Shown: one piece after another, positions 23,944-35,383 of the stretch
Layout: each line of letters opens with the position of its first letter
How positions within the stretch are numbered: position 1 is the first letter of the stretch
DNA from: Lutraria lutraria
Lineage: Eukaryota > Mollusca > Bivalvia > Venerida > Mactridae
Direction of reading: 5' to 3'
Length of the DNA stretch: 64,000 nt
Assembly: GCA_964023205.1 (NCBI GenBank)
Contig: OZ026835.1
Span: 14,342,414 to 14,406,413 of the forward strand
The notes under the pieces: generated by a model
What the model was told of the DNA's origin: nothing
Databases searched by the model: none
The model's input: only the letters and a program-made list of their open reading frames with translations
Translations under genes and position numbers: made by a program

Positions 23944-24104
23944 TTATGATGCACCAACTCCTACCTTATTCAATGATCTGAAATGGATTAAAATACAAGA
24001 CCGTATCTACTATAAAAAAGCCATTTTTGTCTACAAATCCTTAAATAATATATTTCCTGAGTACATGTCTATCCTGTTTATCGAAACTAATAATGCATCC
24101 TTAA
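23944..24104 (+). pseudogene. CR1/Jockey-like LINE, fragment 3 (post-RT domain)
   Basis: After TTA the LINE frame resumes: YDAPTPTLFNDLKW, IQDRIYYKKAIFVYKSLNN and FPEYMSILF, the conserved C-terminal region of CR1-like ORF2. It is cut off near 24104 by the next repeat, so the C-terminus and 3' UTR are lost. Confidence 0.85.
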
Positions 24105-24628
24105 GAAGTAAGAAGTAGTTAGTCTAGTTATGCATGATTAAATCATTTTTCATTTGAATTGATTTTCACTGATTTATAGCCCTTCGTTTTTTCTACAGTA
24201 TAATTATACAATAGGCAAATTTTGTCTTGTCTATTTCTCATTAAATGCTGACAGGAATTCAATAAAACTTCTCAGAAGTGATAAGTATTTAGCCTAGTTG
24301 CGCATGCATTAAGGTAGTATGTGAACTTTCCTTGATGTCATGGGTCAAAAATCATATTATCTCCGATTGTTCTGAAATGGTAGTGTAGCATGTTCTTCGA
24401 TTTTTGTTCGTTTTATTTTTTCTGCTTTCTTCAAACTCTCTATCTGCAGAATAAGCTCATATAGGTTTTAATGGGGTTTTGTCACCATTATTTTCCTGGC
24501 GGAACGTTAAGCACTAAAATAACGTCAGTAATTTTGACCCCAACCATATTTCAGTGTACTTTAGGTAAACGGAAGTAGATTCAGTCAACTAATTAATCGC
24601 ATGTTGATATTGCTGAGATGTTAACAAG

Positions 24629-24908
24629 CAGGGTGCAAAAAAAAAAAAAATTGCCGTAATACATTTTCGCGACCCTTACTGAATTTAGAAATTGTTCTTC
24701 GTAGCTCGTTTTGTGGGTCTAATAATACATAATGGAGCATATAGTTTGTTTGTAATGATTCAGAATATATAAACCACGATGCTGCATGTTTTTAATGGTG
24801 ACAACTTACGTTTTGGTACTTAACTTTATGGAGGGGGGGTACATTTTCGCCCAAAAATGGGGGGGGCGACTCTGGACCGATATTGATTTCAACTTTTTAT
24901 GCACCCTG
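24629..24908. mobile_element. 280-bp hAT-type MITE with 8-bp target duplication
   Basis: The ends are CAGGGTGCA inverted repeats. A perfect 8 bp direct repeat, TTAACAAG, flanks it (24621-24628 and 24909-24916). CAGGG-type ends with 8 bp duplications define hAT elements. The interior has poly-A and G-rich tracts and no ORF. Confidence 0.88.
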
Positions 24909-24982
24909 TTAACAAGCAATTATAAAATGCAAAATTGATAGGTCATCGCGCATTATTTTTCACAAAATTGCAATATAGTAAA

Positions 24983-25110
24983 GTTCGGACATCATGAATA
25001 ATGTTGTAGAAAGTGTTACGTCACGCTAATATTCAACTTATGTCTAATAACGTCAGCCTACGATTAGCGTGACATAACCATTTCTACAACGTTATTCATG
25101 ATGTTCGAAC
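24983..25110. repeat. Hairpin with 48-bp arms and 32-bp loop
   Basis: 24983-25030 and 25063-25110 are reverse complements with about six mismatches (GTTCGGACATCATGAATAA against its partner; GTCACGCTAAT exact). It sits inside the insertion whose outer inverted repeats (near 24380-24412 and 25122-25165) share GGTAGTGTAGCATGTTCTT. A cruciform or hairpin transcript is possible. Confidence 0.85.
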
Positions 25111-25693
25111 CTTATTACACAAATCAAAGAACATGCTACACTACCATTGTGCAAAATTTCAGCACAATCGCTTGTCTTGGTTGGTTAAATTTTCACTGTG
25201 TTATGGCCATTTGTTGTTTTTTATACAGTGTATATACAATATCTCAGTAACTACTCATAGGAATTCAATGAAACTTCACAGAAGTTAAAAACAGTAAGCA
25301 AGTTGTGCATGCAATAACCAAGTTTTGTTTGGATTAATTTTCACAGAGTTATGGCCCTTTGTTTTATACAATAGGTGAATTTTGTCCGTACCATTTCTCA
25401 GCAACTACATGCAGGAATTCAGTGAAACTTCTTAGAAGTGATCAGTAGTTTGCCTAGTTGTGCATGTCCACAATAGGTTTTGTCCAAGTAAATTTTAATG
25501 AGTTATGGCCCTTTGTTATTTTTAAATAATGAATATTTAGAAACTGGCAGGATATTTCTAATCAACAATTTGCAGGTATTAAAAAAATGAAAATGCATTA
25601 TATTTCCCTCTGTAAAATGCAACAATAACTGTGTCAAGGCCACATCTGGGGGTATTCATCACTTTTAGTGATAGTTCTAGTTTTATTATATTC

Positions 25694-26160
25694 TTGTGAA
25701 CATGTATTTGTATTAATCATGCAACATAGAGGCTCACAGGGAAGACTGGGCTTGCCCAATTGTGTTGCCTCTTTTTAAGGACACGGGTAAACATATGAAG
25801 AAAATTTTACCAAAAAGTACATCCGTAATTTTTTCACACAATACAGTTCAATATCTCTACTTTATGGAATGAACAATAACTAAGGATAAAAAGAGTCCCA
25901 AGACCTCTTTTTGGTGCCAAAAGTATGGTGGGGTGCATGGGCCAGAATCACATACATCAATTTCGTATGTATATAAATTTTTTTCAACACGTTTTGAAAA
26001 GTTTTCTATTCTGCCTTCATTTATAAGACAATAATATATATTTATTCATTTGAAGACATTATAACAGCTTTATACCCAGTCAAACGCATTCTAAAGATCA
26101 TTATAATTATGTAAGTAGTCGAATATTAACAATTTTCTTTCTTAAAAGTTCTTTTTGGCA
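25694..26160. other. Intergenic, nothing recognised
   Basis: AT-rich sequence between two repeat blocks. No ORF, RNA gene or repeat family identified. Confidence 0.4.
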
Positions 26161-26162
26161 TC

Positions 26163-26262
26163 CTATTTTGAAGAAATTGGTAGCAACTCATGCATTAAAA
26201 TGTGCAGTTTCTCGTCGGTGTCGTATAATAATTCATTACAGTTATAACAGAAAAGCTCAAGG
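26163..26262 (-). pseudogene. Possible B-box (TRIM-like) zinc-finger fragment
   Basis: The minus strand reads LFCYNCNELLYDTDEKLH then MHELLPISSK. The pattern C-x2-C-x-ELL-(x)-H-(x)-HEL-PIS resembles the B-box of TRIM proteins, though the C expected after ELL is replaced. A second copy in opposite orientation starts at 31727 (LYCDNCKELLYDTDD), which suggests the residues were once selected. About 30 codons only. Confidence 0.3.
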
Positions 26263-26593
26263 AGAGCTATTAGCATGCTATTGTGTCTGTAGTCTGTCCA
26301 TCTGTCCGTCTTTAATTCTTCTAAGGACTTCCTCTCAAACAGCTGTGTCAAATGTGAAGAAACTCCACAGAAACGATCTTTGGGTGGTCATTTACAAAAA
26401 TTAAATGACAAAAGAAGCTCATTCCATGCAGAGCTCTGCTGAACTGCTTTTCATGGCAACCAAAGGAAATTATTAAACAATCTAATTGTCTTAAAACATA
26501 TAGTGTAAAACTTTGATATTTGACATGGAACATCATCTCTCGTTCTTCTAACGAGAGATGACAGACACAATAGCATGCTAACAGCTCTCCCTG
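26255..26593. repeat. pearl-like 5' region inside a palindrome
   Basis: GGAGAGCTATTAGCATGCTA at 26258 is repeated in reverse complement at 26566-26590. Between them are CTGTCCATCTGTCCGTC and GATCTTTGGGTGGTC, which match the pearl element at 49735-50356. A CTCTCGTT...AACGAGAG hairpin lies near 26537-26565. Confidence 0.55.
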
Positions 26594-26867
26594 TCACAGG
26601 GTGTCCACGGTCAGGGAAAAAGTCAGGGAATTTTTTTTTTCAAGGTCAGGGAATTGTCAGGGAATTTTGGAATTTAAGAAAAGGTCAGGGAAAAGTCAGG
26701 GAATTTTGAAATGACAAGTCCATGAATGATAAAACCTGATGAATAAAGGCTAAGGCAGTTTCTTTAATGTAATAATAATAATATTAGGAAATGTAAACTG
26801 TACTGCAAGTTAGTGCATCACCATGCATCTGTCTTGTGTAACATTTTGTACCACAAATCAATATATA

Positions 26868-27608
26868 TGTGACCAAGGGCCGGGCTGAGGCATCGGCTCC
26901 TGGATATGTGTTGGCGGGGAATTAGCTTATGGGGCCGACCGCCCCGATTGTATCCAACACCTCGGCTGCACAGTGTCTTTGTTGTTGGTACCTCTTGTAT
27001 ATAAGGGTACCAAATGCGTATGTTTTGGAATTATACACAACTAGTCCAATTCAGTATTTTCACTATTTTATTCAGTTATAACAAACGTTTAAAATATTCA
27101 GTTCCAAAAGATATAAGTTGAGAAACCAGATGACATAAAATTCAGATGTAACTTGTTTTAAGGCTAAGCGAAGACTAACTTAATAATAATGGACAAAAAT
27201 AATCAATGAGAAAAGGGGCTGGACCCTTTATAAAATTTTGACCAATAGAATTACAGAATTAAAACATATTGGCAGGAAATACTTAATTGACAACTTAATA
27301 ATAACTTATTGAAGCCATATGGCAGATTGACCTAAGTCTGTTTTGATAAAGCTTAAAACTAATTACCTAATCTAAGGTGATAAAACATATTTATAGAAGT
27401 TAGAATTTGAAATATGTAAAATTGATTGGTGTGAAAATTAATTGATTAACACACAGAACTTAGAACAAACATTACATTTTTGTGTGTCTAGCAATAACAT
27501 TATAATTATAAAGAAACTTAATTTAATAGAAAGTAATTTTTATATAACAATATGAAATTATCCATTGAAATTAAAACATTTCATGGCATAGTTTTATACC
27601 TTGTTACA
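26868..27608 (-). mobile_element. LTR of a Gypsy-like retrotransposon
   Basis: On the minus strand the 741 bp segment starts TGTAACAAGGTATAAAAC and ends GGCCCTTGGTCACA, so it has TG...CA ends. Immediately upstream is a purine-rich AGAAGGAAGGGTGACA that fits a polypurine tract. TATAAAGGG and AATAAA occur inside. A 24 bp match to its start recurs at 29639-29662, and TATA flanks both outer limits, so an internally deleted element (26868-29662) is possible. No gag or pol was recognised. Confidence 0.5.
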
Positions 27609-30600
27609 TGTCACCCTTCCTTCTAAAAAGATTGTCCTCAATCTTATTATTTATAACATAACAAAAGTATAGACATGTAGTAATTTTAAAATTTAGTATC
27701 ATCTAATTTACAATATTAGTCTATAACTATTGCGCACTAGTTACATGCCAATAAAGAAATTATTGATGAAATATTAGATCAAATATAAACTTCCAAACAT
27801 TGGAGTGACATGCTCATATAAAACTGTAACAATTTAATTTAAGCCAACATAATATCTTTTTTTTTTTTTTTTTTTCATAACCTTTGACAAGTATACTAAA
27901 AAAAATCAATTTTTCTAATTAACCATAATTAAGTCAACAATAATCTTATTTTTTTCATGATATAACAAATACATGTAACTCAATATATTCCTGAAAAAAG
28001 AAGTATGATTAGTTACATATCAAACACATAATATTGTGGATTTAAAACACAAAATACAACAAATGTACTTATGTATATAAACATAAACATTTAAACAATA
28101 GGTACCTTTGAAAATTACATACAACTGATGTTTGAAGAGTTAACATTGAAAGCATGGCATAATGTGAAATAACTGTAAGATAAAAAAATTCTATCACCTG
28201 CAATAGTACATTAGACCAAATGTAAATGCAGTCAAAAACCAATGTATTAACGACTTACGTTGTTTATAAAAAAACAGGCGCAATAACGAATGGTAGTGTG
28301 AAGAAAATTAAATAATCAAACATTAAAATTCACCTGCATAAAAAAATACATTAACAAATGTACATGCAGTAATTGCCTTATAGCTATGTATCATCAATCT
28401 ATCCGATTGAGTTCTTCAACAAAAGTTTAAAGTTATGGCCTTACATTAATAATATTTAACTTTGGGTAAGAAGCCATTAAAAAAAATATAGCTACACAAA
28501 ATAATATTTTTATAAGTCTGCTATATGCAACTTTTTTATTATGGCCCTGATCATATTAATTCAAATATGTGACTGTAAGGATCAGCCATGCATCATTATT
28601 TTAATATATCATATATGTTTATTCTTGCTATATGCAACTATGTTGTATGGCCCTGATCATATCAATTCAATTATTTAACATTAAGGTATCAGCCATGTAG
28701 TATTAAATGTAACACATCAAAAATGTTCATTGTTCTTGCTATATGCAACTTTGTGATACGGCCCTGATCATATTATTTCAATTATTTAACATAAAAAGAT
28801 CAGCCATGTATTATTATTTAATATAACACATCATATATGTTTAGTCTTGCTATATGCAACTTTTTGATATGGCTATGATTATAATTCAATTTAATTATTC
28901 AACATTCACTAATCAGCCATGTATTATTAATAAATAACAGCACATACAAAAAAAATATAGTTTGATATAATAACTCAGCAACATAAAACTAACGTATGAA
29001 GTATTACCATTTAAAGCAAGACAGAATGTGAAATAAATAATAGCAAGATCTGATACTTTGAATTCACCTGCAAAATATACATTAAGGCTCTAATGCAAAG
29101 CAGTCAAAAACCAATGTGTTAACGACTTATAATATGTTTTTGAAAAAAACTGGCGCAACAACGAATGGTAGTGTGAATCAAATCAATAGATCAAACTTTA
29201 AAAAATTCACCTGCATATTAAATACACTAATCAACTAATGCACATGCAGTAATATTGCCTAATCTAAAAATGATAGGAAACTTCAACAAGAGCTTAAGTT
29301 ACGACTGAATAGTTTGTTTTTTTATTGGTTACAGTTTTACAGTTTTTATTATTATTTTTTTTTTATGTTTTACATTTTTTTTTTTTTTAGTTTATAATAA
29401 TAGAGTCTTTACTATATATCCATATCACCGTTTCTTTTCCATCTACAGGCAACATAAAATCTTCTGTTATTTCGTTTCTTCATTGTCCTTTTCCTGGTAA
29501 ATATAGTCCGTCCACAAAGGTTCATCAATATAAAAACCATATTTTGAATTGTTCTAATTTGTTGTTACCATCAGTAGTTGGATCTTCTACACGAAAATTC
29601 CCAAGACTTCTTTTGATCTTTTACCCGGATTCTTTCACGGCATAGTTTTATACCTTGTTACATATATACCCTACTTAAGGAAATAGTGTAATTCTTCTTA
29701 TTTTCAATACTTATGGCTACGGGTTCTTTGTTTTGTAGCACTTAATATTTTGTCATGCTTATTAAGAATTTCAACTTTACTTTCACTTAATGCCTACAAG
29801 TTATTAGAAGTCAACATTTGTAACTGATATATGTGTAATTACTTAGCATATGCATGGATTGCTTAAATAATGTAATATTATTCAATCTATATGTTAAGTT
29901 CTCTGTAACTGGACAAACTATGCATGTATGTTAAAATATGTGGTAGCTAAAACATTCTTCTTTGCTTGTATTAGACAAATTTTATTTTAGTTTTTATATG
30001 GTTGACCAGTTATTCTATGAGTTGTAGCATATTGTGGATTAACAAGTCAATAATGGACACAAAATAAAAAAGCTATTCTGATATGATTTATATCTCTTCA
30101 TAAGCGTTACTTGAAAACGAAAGTGAGAAAAGACACTTCAAAATACAAATATATAAAAAGACTTATATCATTGAATTTTAAAGTGACTAACAAGCTTAAG
30201 ACTTACATCAATTTCATTTTTGCAGATACTTTCTTTATATACATATCTTGTTAGATTATAGCTTGTTGTTTCATCCTTTTTGTCATGAATTTATTTTCAT
30301 GAGCACCACATTGAACAGTATTATAAGCTTGTCTATGTAAATACATGTGCATAATATATAGAAATAGAATTGTAGAAAATAAAATCAAAGATAAACTCTT
30401 AAAAATAGATTAGGTATATAATTAGTAATAAAATGATAGATTGATAGTAAAAGGTGGTAAGGGTTTGCTGAAGGGGAGGAGGAGGCCAACATATTTCCAT
30501 GTATTATGGCATGTATTTAATAGCAAACACTCATTTGATAGAATTAATATTTGTTTAAACATACATAATACATACTATCTTTATACTATCTTTAATATTT

Positions 30601-31675
30601 AAATATATATAGCACCGAAGAATTACTTGAACCAGTAACAGTTTTACTAGTTTACATTTATGAAGAATTTAAGATCATTCGAATTGCCATGACTGCCAAT
30701 ATGTATATATCCTTCTAACTGAATTCTACATTTGAGCAGATAGATTTCAAGATTTATTCAGAACATCAGTTATATGACAATACATAAAATTGTGAATTAG
30801 GTCAAAGATGACCCCTGATCACAATATCAATATAAAATGTTTCTGCATAGTGGTGTTGTAGTCAAGGTAAAAAATACAGACATAAGAATTATTTTTTTTT
30901 AATTTTTTTTTTTATAAGTTTAACCAAAATGTATGATATAGGGTCTACTCAGTGTGACTGTTACTTAAGACTGAATGTAACCGTTTGGCATAATAATTTT
31001 AAAATCAGCGTTGCAATGACATCATCACTATTATCAATCAAATGCATTCAATCAAATGTATTCAATCAAATCAAAATGATATAATTAGCCAAAAGGCATT
31101 ACAAAGTTCATCTACAAATATTATTTACAAATATGTAACAAATGATATCATAATCGATAATGAAAATGTGTGAGAGCATAATCAATGATTATACATGTAA
31201 TAATACTGTATATCAAAATATAAGAATTGTATATCCGGATAGACATAACTTTATGAATACCGGTAATACATGAAATATGTTCAAATAAATAATTATTTTC
31301 GAAAGAAATGAATATCAAACTAGGGCATCAAAAATTGTTGTTTTATTAATAGCCCTTTATTAATAAATACGGAGAGATTTCGTAATTGAATGATGTTTTC
31401 ACATGCCAAAAAGCTGACATAGTTTAAACATACTAGGATTATTTAAGAAGTATCTTTTGATGTATGTATGATTGTATGTATGTTGAAAAAGAATAATAGA
31501 AATAAAAATTAAGGAAAAACAAACCTCCAAACAATCTAGATTAAATATATGTACAAAAGAGTAATACAATAACAGTTGGTAAAGTAAAAGGTGAAAATTG
31601 TTGGCTGTATGGGAGGAGGGGACCAACAGATGTCAGTACTTATGCATAAAATACAAAAGGTTTAGTCATTTTAGT
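27609..31675. other. AT-rich interior with local duplications, no gene
   Basis: The segment at ~28200-28380 is duplicated at ~29065-29265 (shared GCAGTCAAAAACCAATGT, TAACGAATGGTAGTGTGAA-like, AATTCACCTGCAT). Between, four ~115 bp tandem units carry TTGCTATATGCAACTT and GGCCCTGATCATAT. Poly-T tracts lie near 27861 and 29340-29390. ORFs are short and unrecognised. Confidence 0.7.
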
Positions 31676-31726
31676 CAGGGAAAAGTCAGGGAATTTTGCT
31701 TTACTTAAATTGTGGACACCCTGCCT

Positions 31727-31782
31727 GAGCTTTACTGTGATAACTGTAAGGAATTATTATATGACACCGACGATTTAATATG
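31727..31782 (+). pseudogene. Second B-box-like fragment, opposite orientation
   Basis: The plus strand reads PELYCDNCKELLYDTDD, then a stop. It is the inverted partner of 26163-26262, about 80% identical in DNA. The 5.1 kb element sits at its upstream edge. Confidence 0.3.
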
Positions 31783-31909
31783 AAAAGCTTTTATTTACAT
31801 CGCAACACTTCAGTTAACTTCACAGCACACAAATTCCATGAAATTAAATACACAACCAAAGTTAGTACAGCAACATAATTTTGATTGGCAATTTCTTATC
31901 TAGTTTTAG

Positions 31910-32435
31910 TTTTTAGCTCAACTTTTAAAGAAAAATGAGAGCTATACTACTTGCACCAGCGTCGGCGTCTGAGTTGGTTAAAGTTTTTGATAAAATACAA
32001 TAAATTGAACATTATCAAAGATATTCAACTCATACTGGGAATTCTTCCTCATGGGGACAAGGTGCATCTGTAGGACAAGTGGCATAACTCTGTTGACAGT
32101 ATTTTAGAGGACTTATGCTCCTTTTAACTTAAAAAAACTTTGGTCAAAGTTTTTTACAATGTCCATCTTACACATTTTCAAAGATATTCATGTGAAATTG
32201 GGAATACTTGCTTATAAGACAAAGGGCAACTGTGTAAGCAGAGTAATGCCCCTTTTTAACTTAGAACCCTTGTTAAAATAGGTAAAATAGTACAAAGACT
32301 TTCAAAGATATTCACCTCAACCTTGAATACTTCCTTATGCATCGTCGGATACCCACGGTCGCTGCCTCCGCTCACATATGTAGGACAAGCAGAATAACTC
32401 TGTTAACAGTATTGTCAGAGTTATGCCCCTTTTTA
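31910..32435 (+). mobile_element. pearl/HINE-like element (TTTTTAGCTCAACTT family), 3' truncated
   Basis: TTTTTAGCTCAACTTTTAAAG, a second GAGAGCTATACTAC box and three ~135 bp core repeats (AAAGATATTCA, TGCCCCTTTTTAACTTAG). No terminal palindrome is seen before the pogo-like pseudogene begins. Confidence 0.6.
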
Positions 32436-32439
32436 ACTT

Positions 32440-32926
32440 AGATTTTTATCCTCTATCAAGCATTTTATTTAAAAGTCGAACACGCTGTCTTCGGAAAGCT
32501 CTTGTTAGCTTGACTATTCGAAAAACAGAGCTATCTTACTTGCCTGATGAGTTTTGCGTGCAATTCTTGTACGACTTTATATCTCCATCAACCACTAAAG
32601 ATTATTGCTATATAAAAGATCCTACTTTCATCCATATTAAATATGTCACATGGTTCATATTCTTCACATACATGCATAAGCTTATCTTTCCAACCTGACA
32701 TCTCATCTTTTTACACACAGTGTTGTGTCTTTTCAAGAATTTCTCCTAACAACCATTGGAAGCCTTAAGTTTATGCAGAACTAATTAACTTTCTGTTGAA
32801 TTTGTGGCCGAGGGTCGCAGGCATTTCACAAAAATAGCTGTTACATACTTGAACTTGAGGTATACCAACACCAAAGTGCTCAACAAATTTTCTGGAACCA
32901 GATTCTAGCATTTTGATGGCAGCAAT
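32440..32926 (-). pseudogene. pogo/Tigger-like (CENP-B type HTH) transposase, broken
   Basis: The minus strand from 32926 reads AAIKMLESGSRKF then FGVGIPQVQV (N-terminal HTH), then LKASNGC-stop-EKFLKRHN (the CENP-B/Tc5 HTH motif with Trp replaced), then GWKDKLMHVCEEYEPCDIF with NMDESRIFY (first catalytic Asp), and RAFRRQRVRLLNKML. The order matches pogo/Tigger transposases, which cut and paste at TA. Stops, frameshifts and missing segments show a pseudogene about a third of normal length. Confidence 0.75.
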
Positions 32927-33119
32927 ATACTACTCAAGCATCAGAAACTTGCATGTTTTTAGTACTCATAGTGACATGAATAAAGTCAGAGTTTATTTGT
33001 TTAATTAATGCATAAAATATCTTAAAGAAGCATGTCGACAATCACAACTTGAAATTATTAACATTAATTTGCACTAATCTCTTGACACCATTCCATCAAA
33101 CACACTAGACAATTGTTTG

Positions 33120-33365
33120 ACATTTGACACACACATAATATTATATTCTTGACTGGCTGTTAGAGGCTTAAAACGGTCAATGACTGGCGGTTCAGAGGTA
33201 GTAAATGGTCATTAGGAACAAATTTTCAGGCCAGAGTTCTGAGATGACCGGTGGTGAATCGTTCTTTTAGTATGTTGAAAATGCACTGGGGAATTCAAAG
33301 TGGCCGTTGCTAAGATGTGACGGTTGTTGAGAGGTGAACGTTCATGGAGGTTCCACTGTAATGTT
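33120..33365. repeat. GGTTCCACTGTA-ended repeat with ~28-bp submotifs
   Basis: Four to five diverged motifs of the form GTGGCCGTTG(N)AGAGGTGA with GGAGGTTCCACTGTA at the end. A related block in opposite orientation lies at 63657-63845. Element type is unknown. Confidence 0.5.
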
Positions 33366-34961
33366 GTCTATGCCCCACAAACATAAATCCACTTAACTGA
33401 TGCATTCATCGACCTTTTTTTCATGAGTATCAGACGTAATCACAATTGAAAATTGCAGTGAAATTTTCCACAGCCCCACTGTGGAATGAACAAGTTGAGA
33501 CCATTTGTATGATGTCATGCATATCATGACATTATATCTATATATTGATCACATGACTACTTAAGGTAATGGGCGTGGATGTATACGTAAAAAAACGTTA
33601 AAAAACTTTAAGTTATTAATAATAATAAAATATCAAACTTTCATATCGCGCAACAAAAAAATCTTACCGATTACGCAAAATTAGTGTTTTATTATGATAA
33701 ACAATGTACCCCATATTGACTCTGCTTTATCAGCCAGAAAAATCTATTCCGCGGCGCTGAAAGTGGCACCATAGGGGACTAATTAGAATCAATCGATATA
33801 TAGTTCGGTATCGTTTGTGTACTATTGACATATGTAATTAAAACTCGACGTATGATCAGTTCCGAGTGGATTAAAAATGGGAAATAAAGATAAACAAGGT
33901 GTTAGAGTTTTCTCAAAAACTGAAAAATGTAGTTTGAAGTCTCTTTCTGGTAGTTAATTTCCTTCAATTCTGATTATTATTTGACACTATTTTGTTATAC
34001 TATAAAAAGGAATTATATTACATATCTAATATTTAACAAAAGAATATTTTTAAAATAAAATAAATGTCCAAAAAACTTCTTTTATTTATAGCCAATAGTA
34101 CACTAGTCGATATATTATAAAAAAAAGAGTATTACATATATAGCATATATAGCCAATAATTATATAAATATGATAGAAATGGCAATAACTGTTATGATAT
34201 AGCTATAATCCACGTTATAGTACAGACAAAATACTGAATAGCAATAATCTACATTTAAAATATAGACCAAATAAACTTTCATTAAAAAAGTCTAAATATA
34301 TTGTAATAAAGACTATAATTAGTTGTCTCGGGTGCAATAAAGGACATAAAAAAAATTATACAGTGTCAATGTCTTGCGTGAAAAAAAATTCAAATTAACA
34401 AAAAAAAACATGTGTTAATTGATGCGGTCATCAATGGGATTAAGTCGGCTAACAGTATGGGTCCGTAATTATTGATATCATAAAAAATTTATGTCACCCG
34501 GTGTTTTATGGTGCTGCATTGATTTTACAGCTGACACGTGTGACAAATTTCCACATCAGATTTGATGGGTGGGATTAACTAATTGTAGAACAATATGATT
34601 CTACCAATCAAATCAATTTGTTATTCAACCTAAAGAAATACCTTTCCCTCCAAATATCGCAGATTTTATACCAATTAGTATAAAATTCCAATAGTTCATG
34701 AAGACAAATCTCCAACCAAAATAAACATTTTTCGTGGTTTAATTTTCATTATCAATAAAACAAGGACATTTCATCGTGAATTATATTTTCGTGAAATATT
34801 AAAAGCAACATCAATCAAACAAACTTAAATTATGAAAAGCGGGCGTGCAATTTTTGCATAATGTTACTAGAATCACAATAACATTATTTTGCTATCGTTT
34901 GTTTGCGTACGCATGCACATGTATTTTTTTCAATAGTCTTATTTTATTCCATTATAATCTA
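33366..34961. other. Intergenic, nothing recognised
   Basis: AT-rich, ORF-poor sequence without recognisable repeats beyond short A/T tracts. Confidence 0.45.
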
Positions 34962-35281
34962 AAATCAAACGAGACTTACCTGTAAGTTGATGTTTGGTTG
35001 GGATTCTATTAGTCATACACACACTGGAGGGATCATATGAGATGCGCAGCTATCGAGACCACATTTTTCAGTAGTTCAAAGCGATTATTTTCAACAAAAT
35101 TTTTTGTGAACTACACTAAGCAATAAGTATCTGCCAAACAAACACCATACTAAACCAATGCAACACATTGCATATTTGGGAAGGGATGCCAAGGGTGGGC
35201 ATATGATCCCTCCAGTGTGTGTATGACTAATAGAATCCCAACCAAACATCAACTTACAGGTAAGTCTCGTTTGATGTTAGA
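34962..35281. repeat. 80-bp-arm fold-back at the DIRS end (ITR / internal complementary region)
   Basis: 34962-35041 and about 35198-35281 are near-perfect reverse complements (GTAAGTTGATGTTTGGTTGG, GTCATACACACACTGG). The inner side of the left arm (GCGCAGCTATCGAGACCAC, 35043-35061) also matches the far right DIRS end at about 45210-45228 in reverse complement. DIRS elements carry an internal complementary region used to make circular intermediates; this position, just past the recombinase, fits. Confidence 0.65.
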
Positions 35282-35383
35282 TTCTATTACGTCATACCAC
35301 TTCCGGTCTGATATGAGACTTTAAAGCAACAAAAAGTTTCGGTAAATAACAAGTAATTAATTACCTTGTAGGCAGATACATCA

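Larger units (their letters stand above)
24106..25693 (+). mobile_element. Third pearl/HINE-like family (GTTATGGCCCTTTG core), interrupted
   Basis: About four ~145 bp core repeats carry AATTCAATGAAACTTC, CAGAAGTGATAAGTA and GAGTTATGGCCCTTTG boxes. The 3' end is GTGTCAAGGCCACATCTGGGGG, then an ATCACTTTTAGTGAT hairpin and CTAGTTT. The end architecture (hairpin just before CT-rich end and T run) matches the other pearl families. The core is interrupted at about 24309-25170 by an inverted-repeat insertion. Confidence 0.6.
26597..31723. mobile_element. 5.1-kb hAT-like non-autonomous element (CAGGGTGTCCAC ends)
   Basis: CAGGGTGTCCAC at 26597 is answered by GTGGACACCCTG ending at 31723. Just inside each end GTCAGGGAA is repeated (about six times left, twice right), like hAT subterminal motifs. 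The flanks join into the pattern seen in reverse complement at 26195-26285, so the element entered an existing sequence; the expected 8 bp duplication is not clean (CCTG only). The interior is very AT-rich and has no transposase ORF. Confidence 0.65.

Noticed and set aside
26870..27010. GC-richer block with TATATAAGGG as a plus-strand host promoter
   Set aside because: It fits better as the end of a minus-strand LTR, and no plus-strand gene follows.
31399..31626. Minus-strand 75-residue ORF
   Set aside because: It is AT-rich, without motif, and lies at the edge of the non-coding hAT-like element.
33480..34960. tRNA or snRNA genes in the intergenic region
   Set aside because: No cloverleaf with A and B boxes or snRNA-like element could be traced by eye; a dedicated covariance search was not possible.
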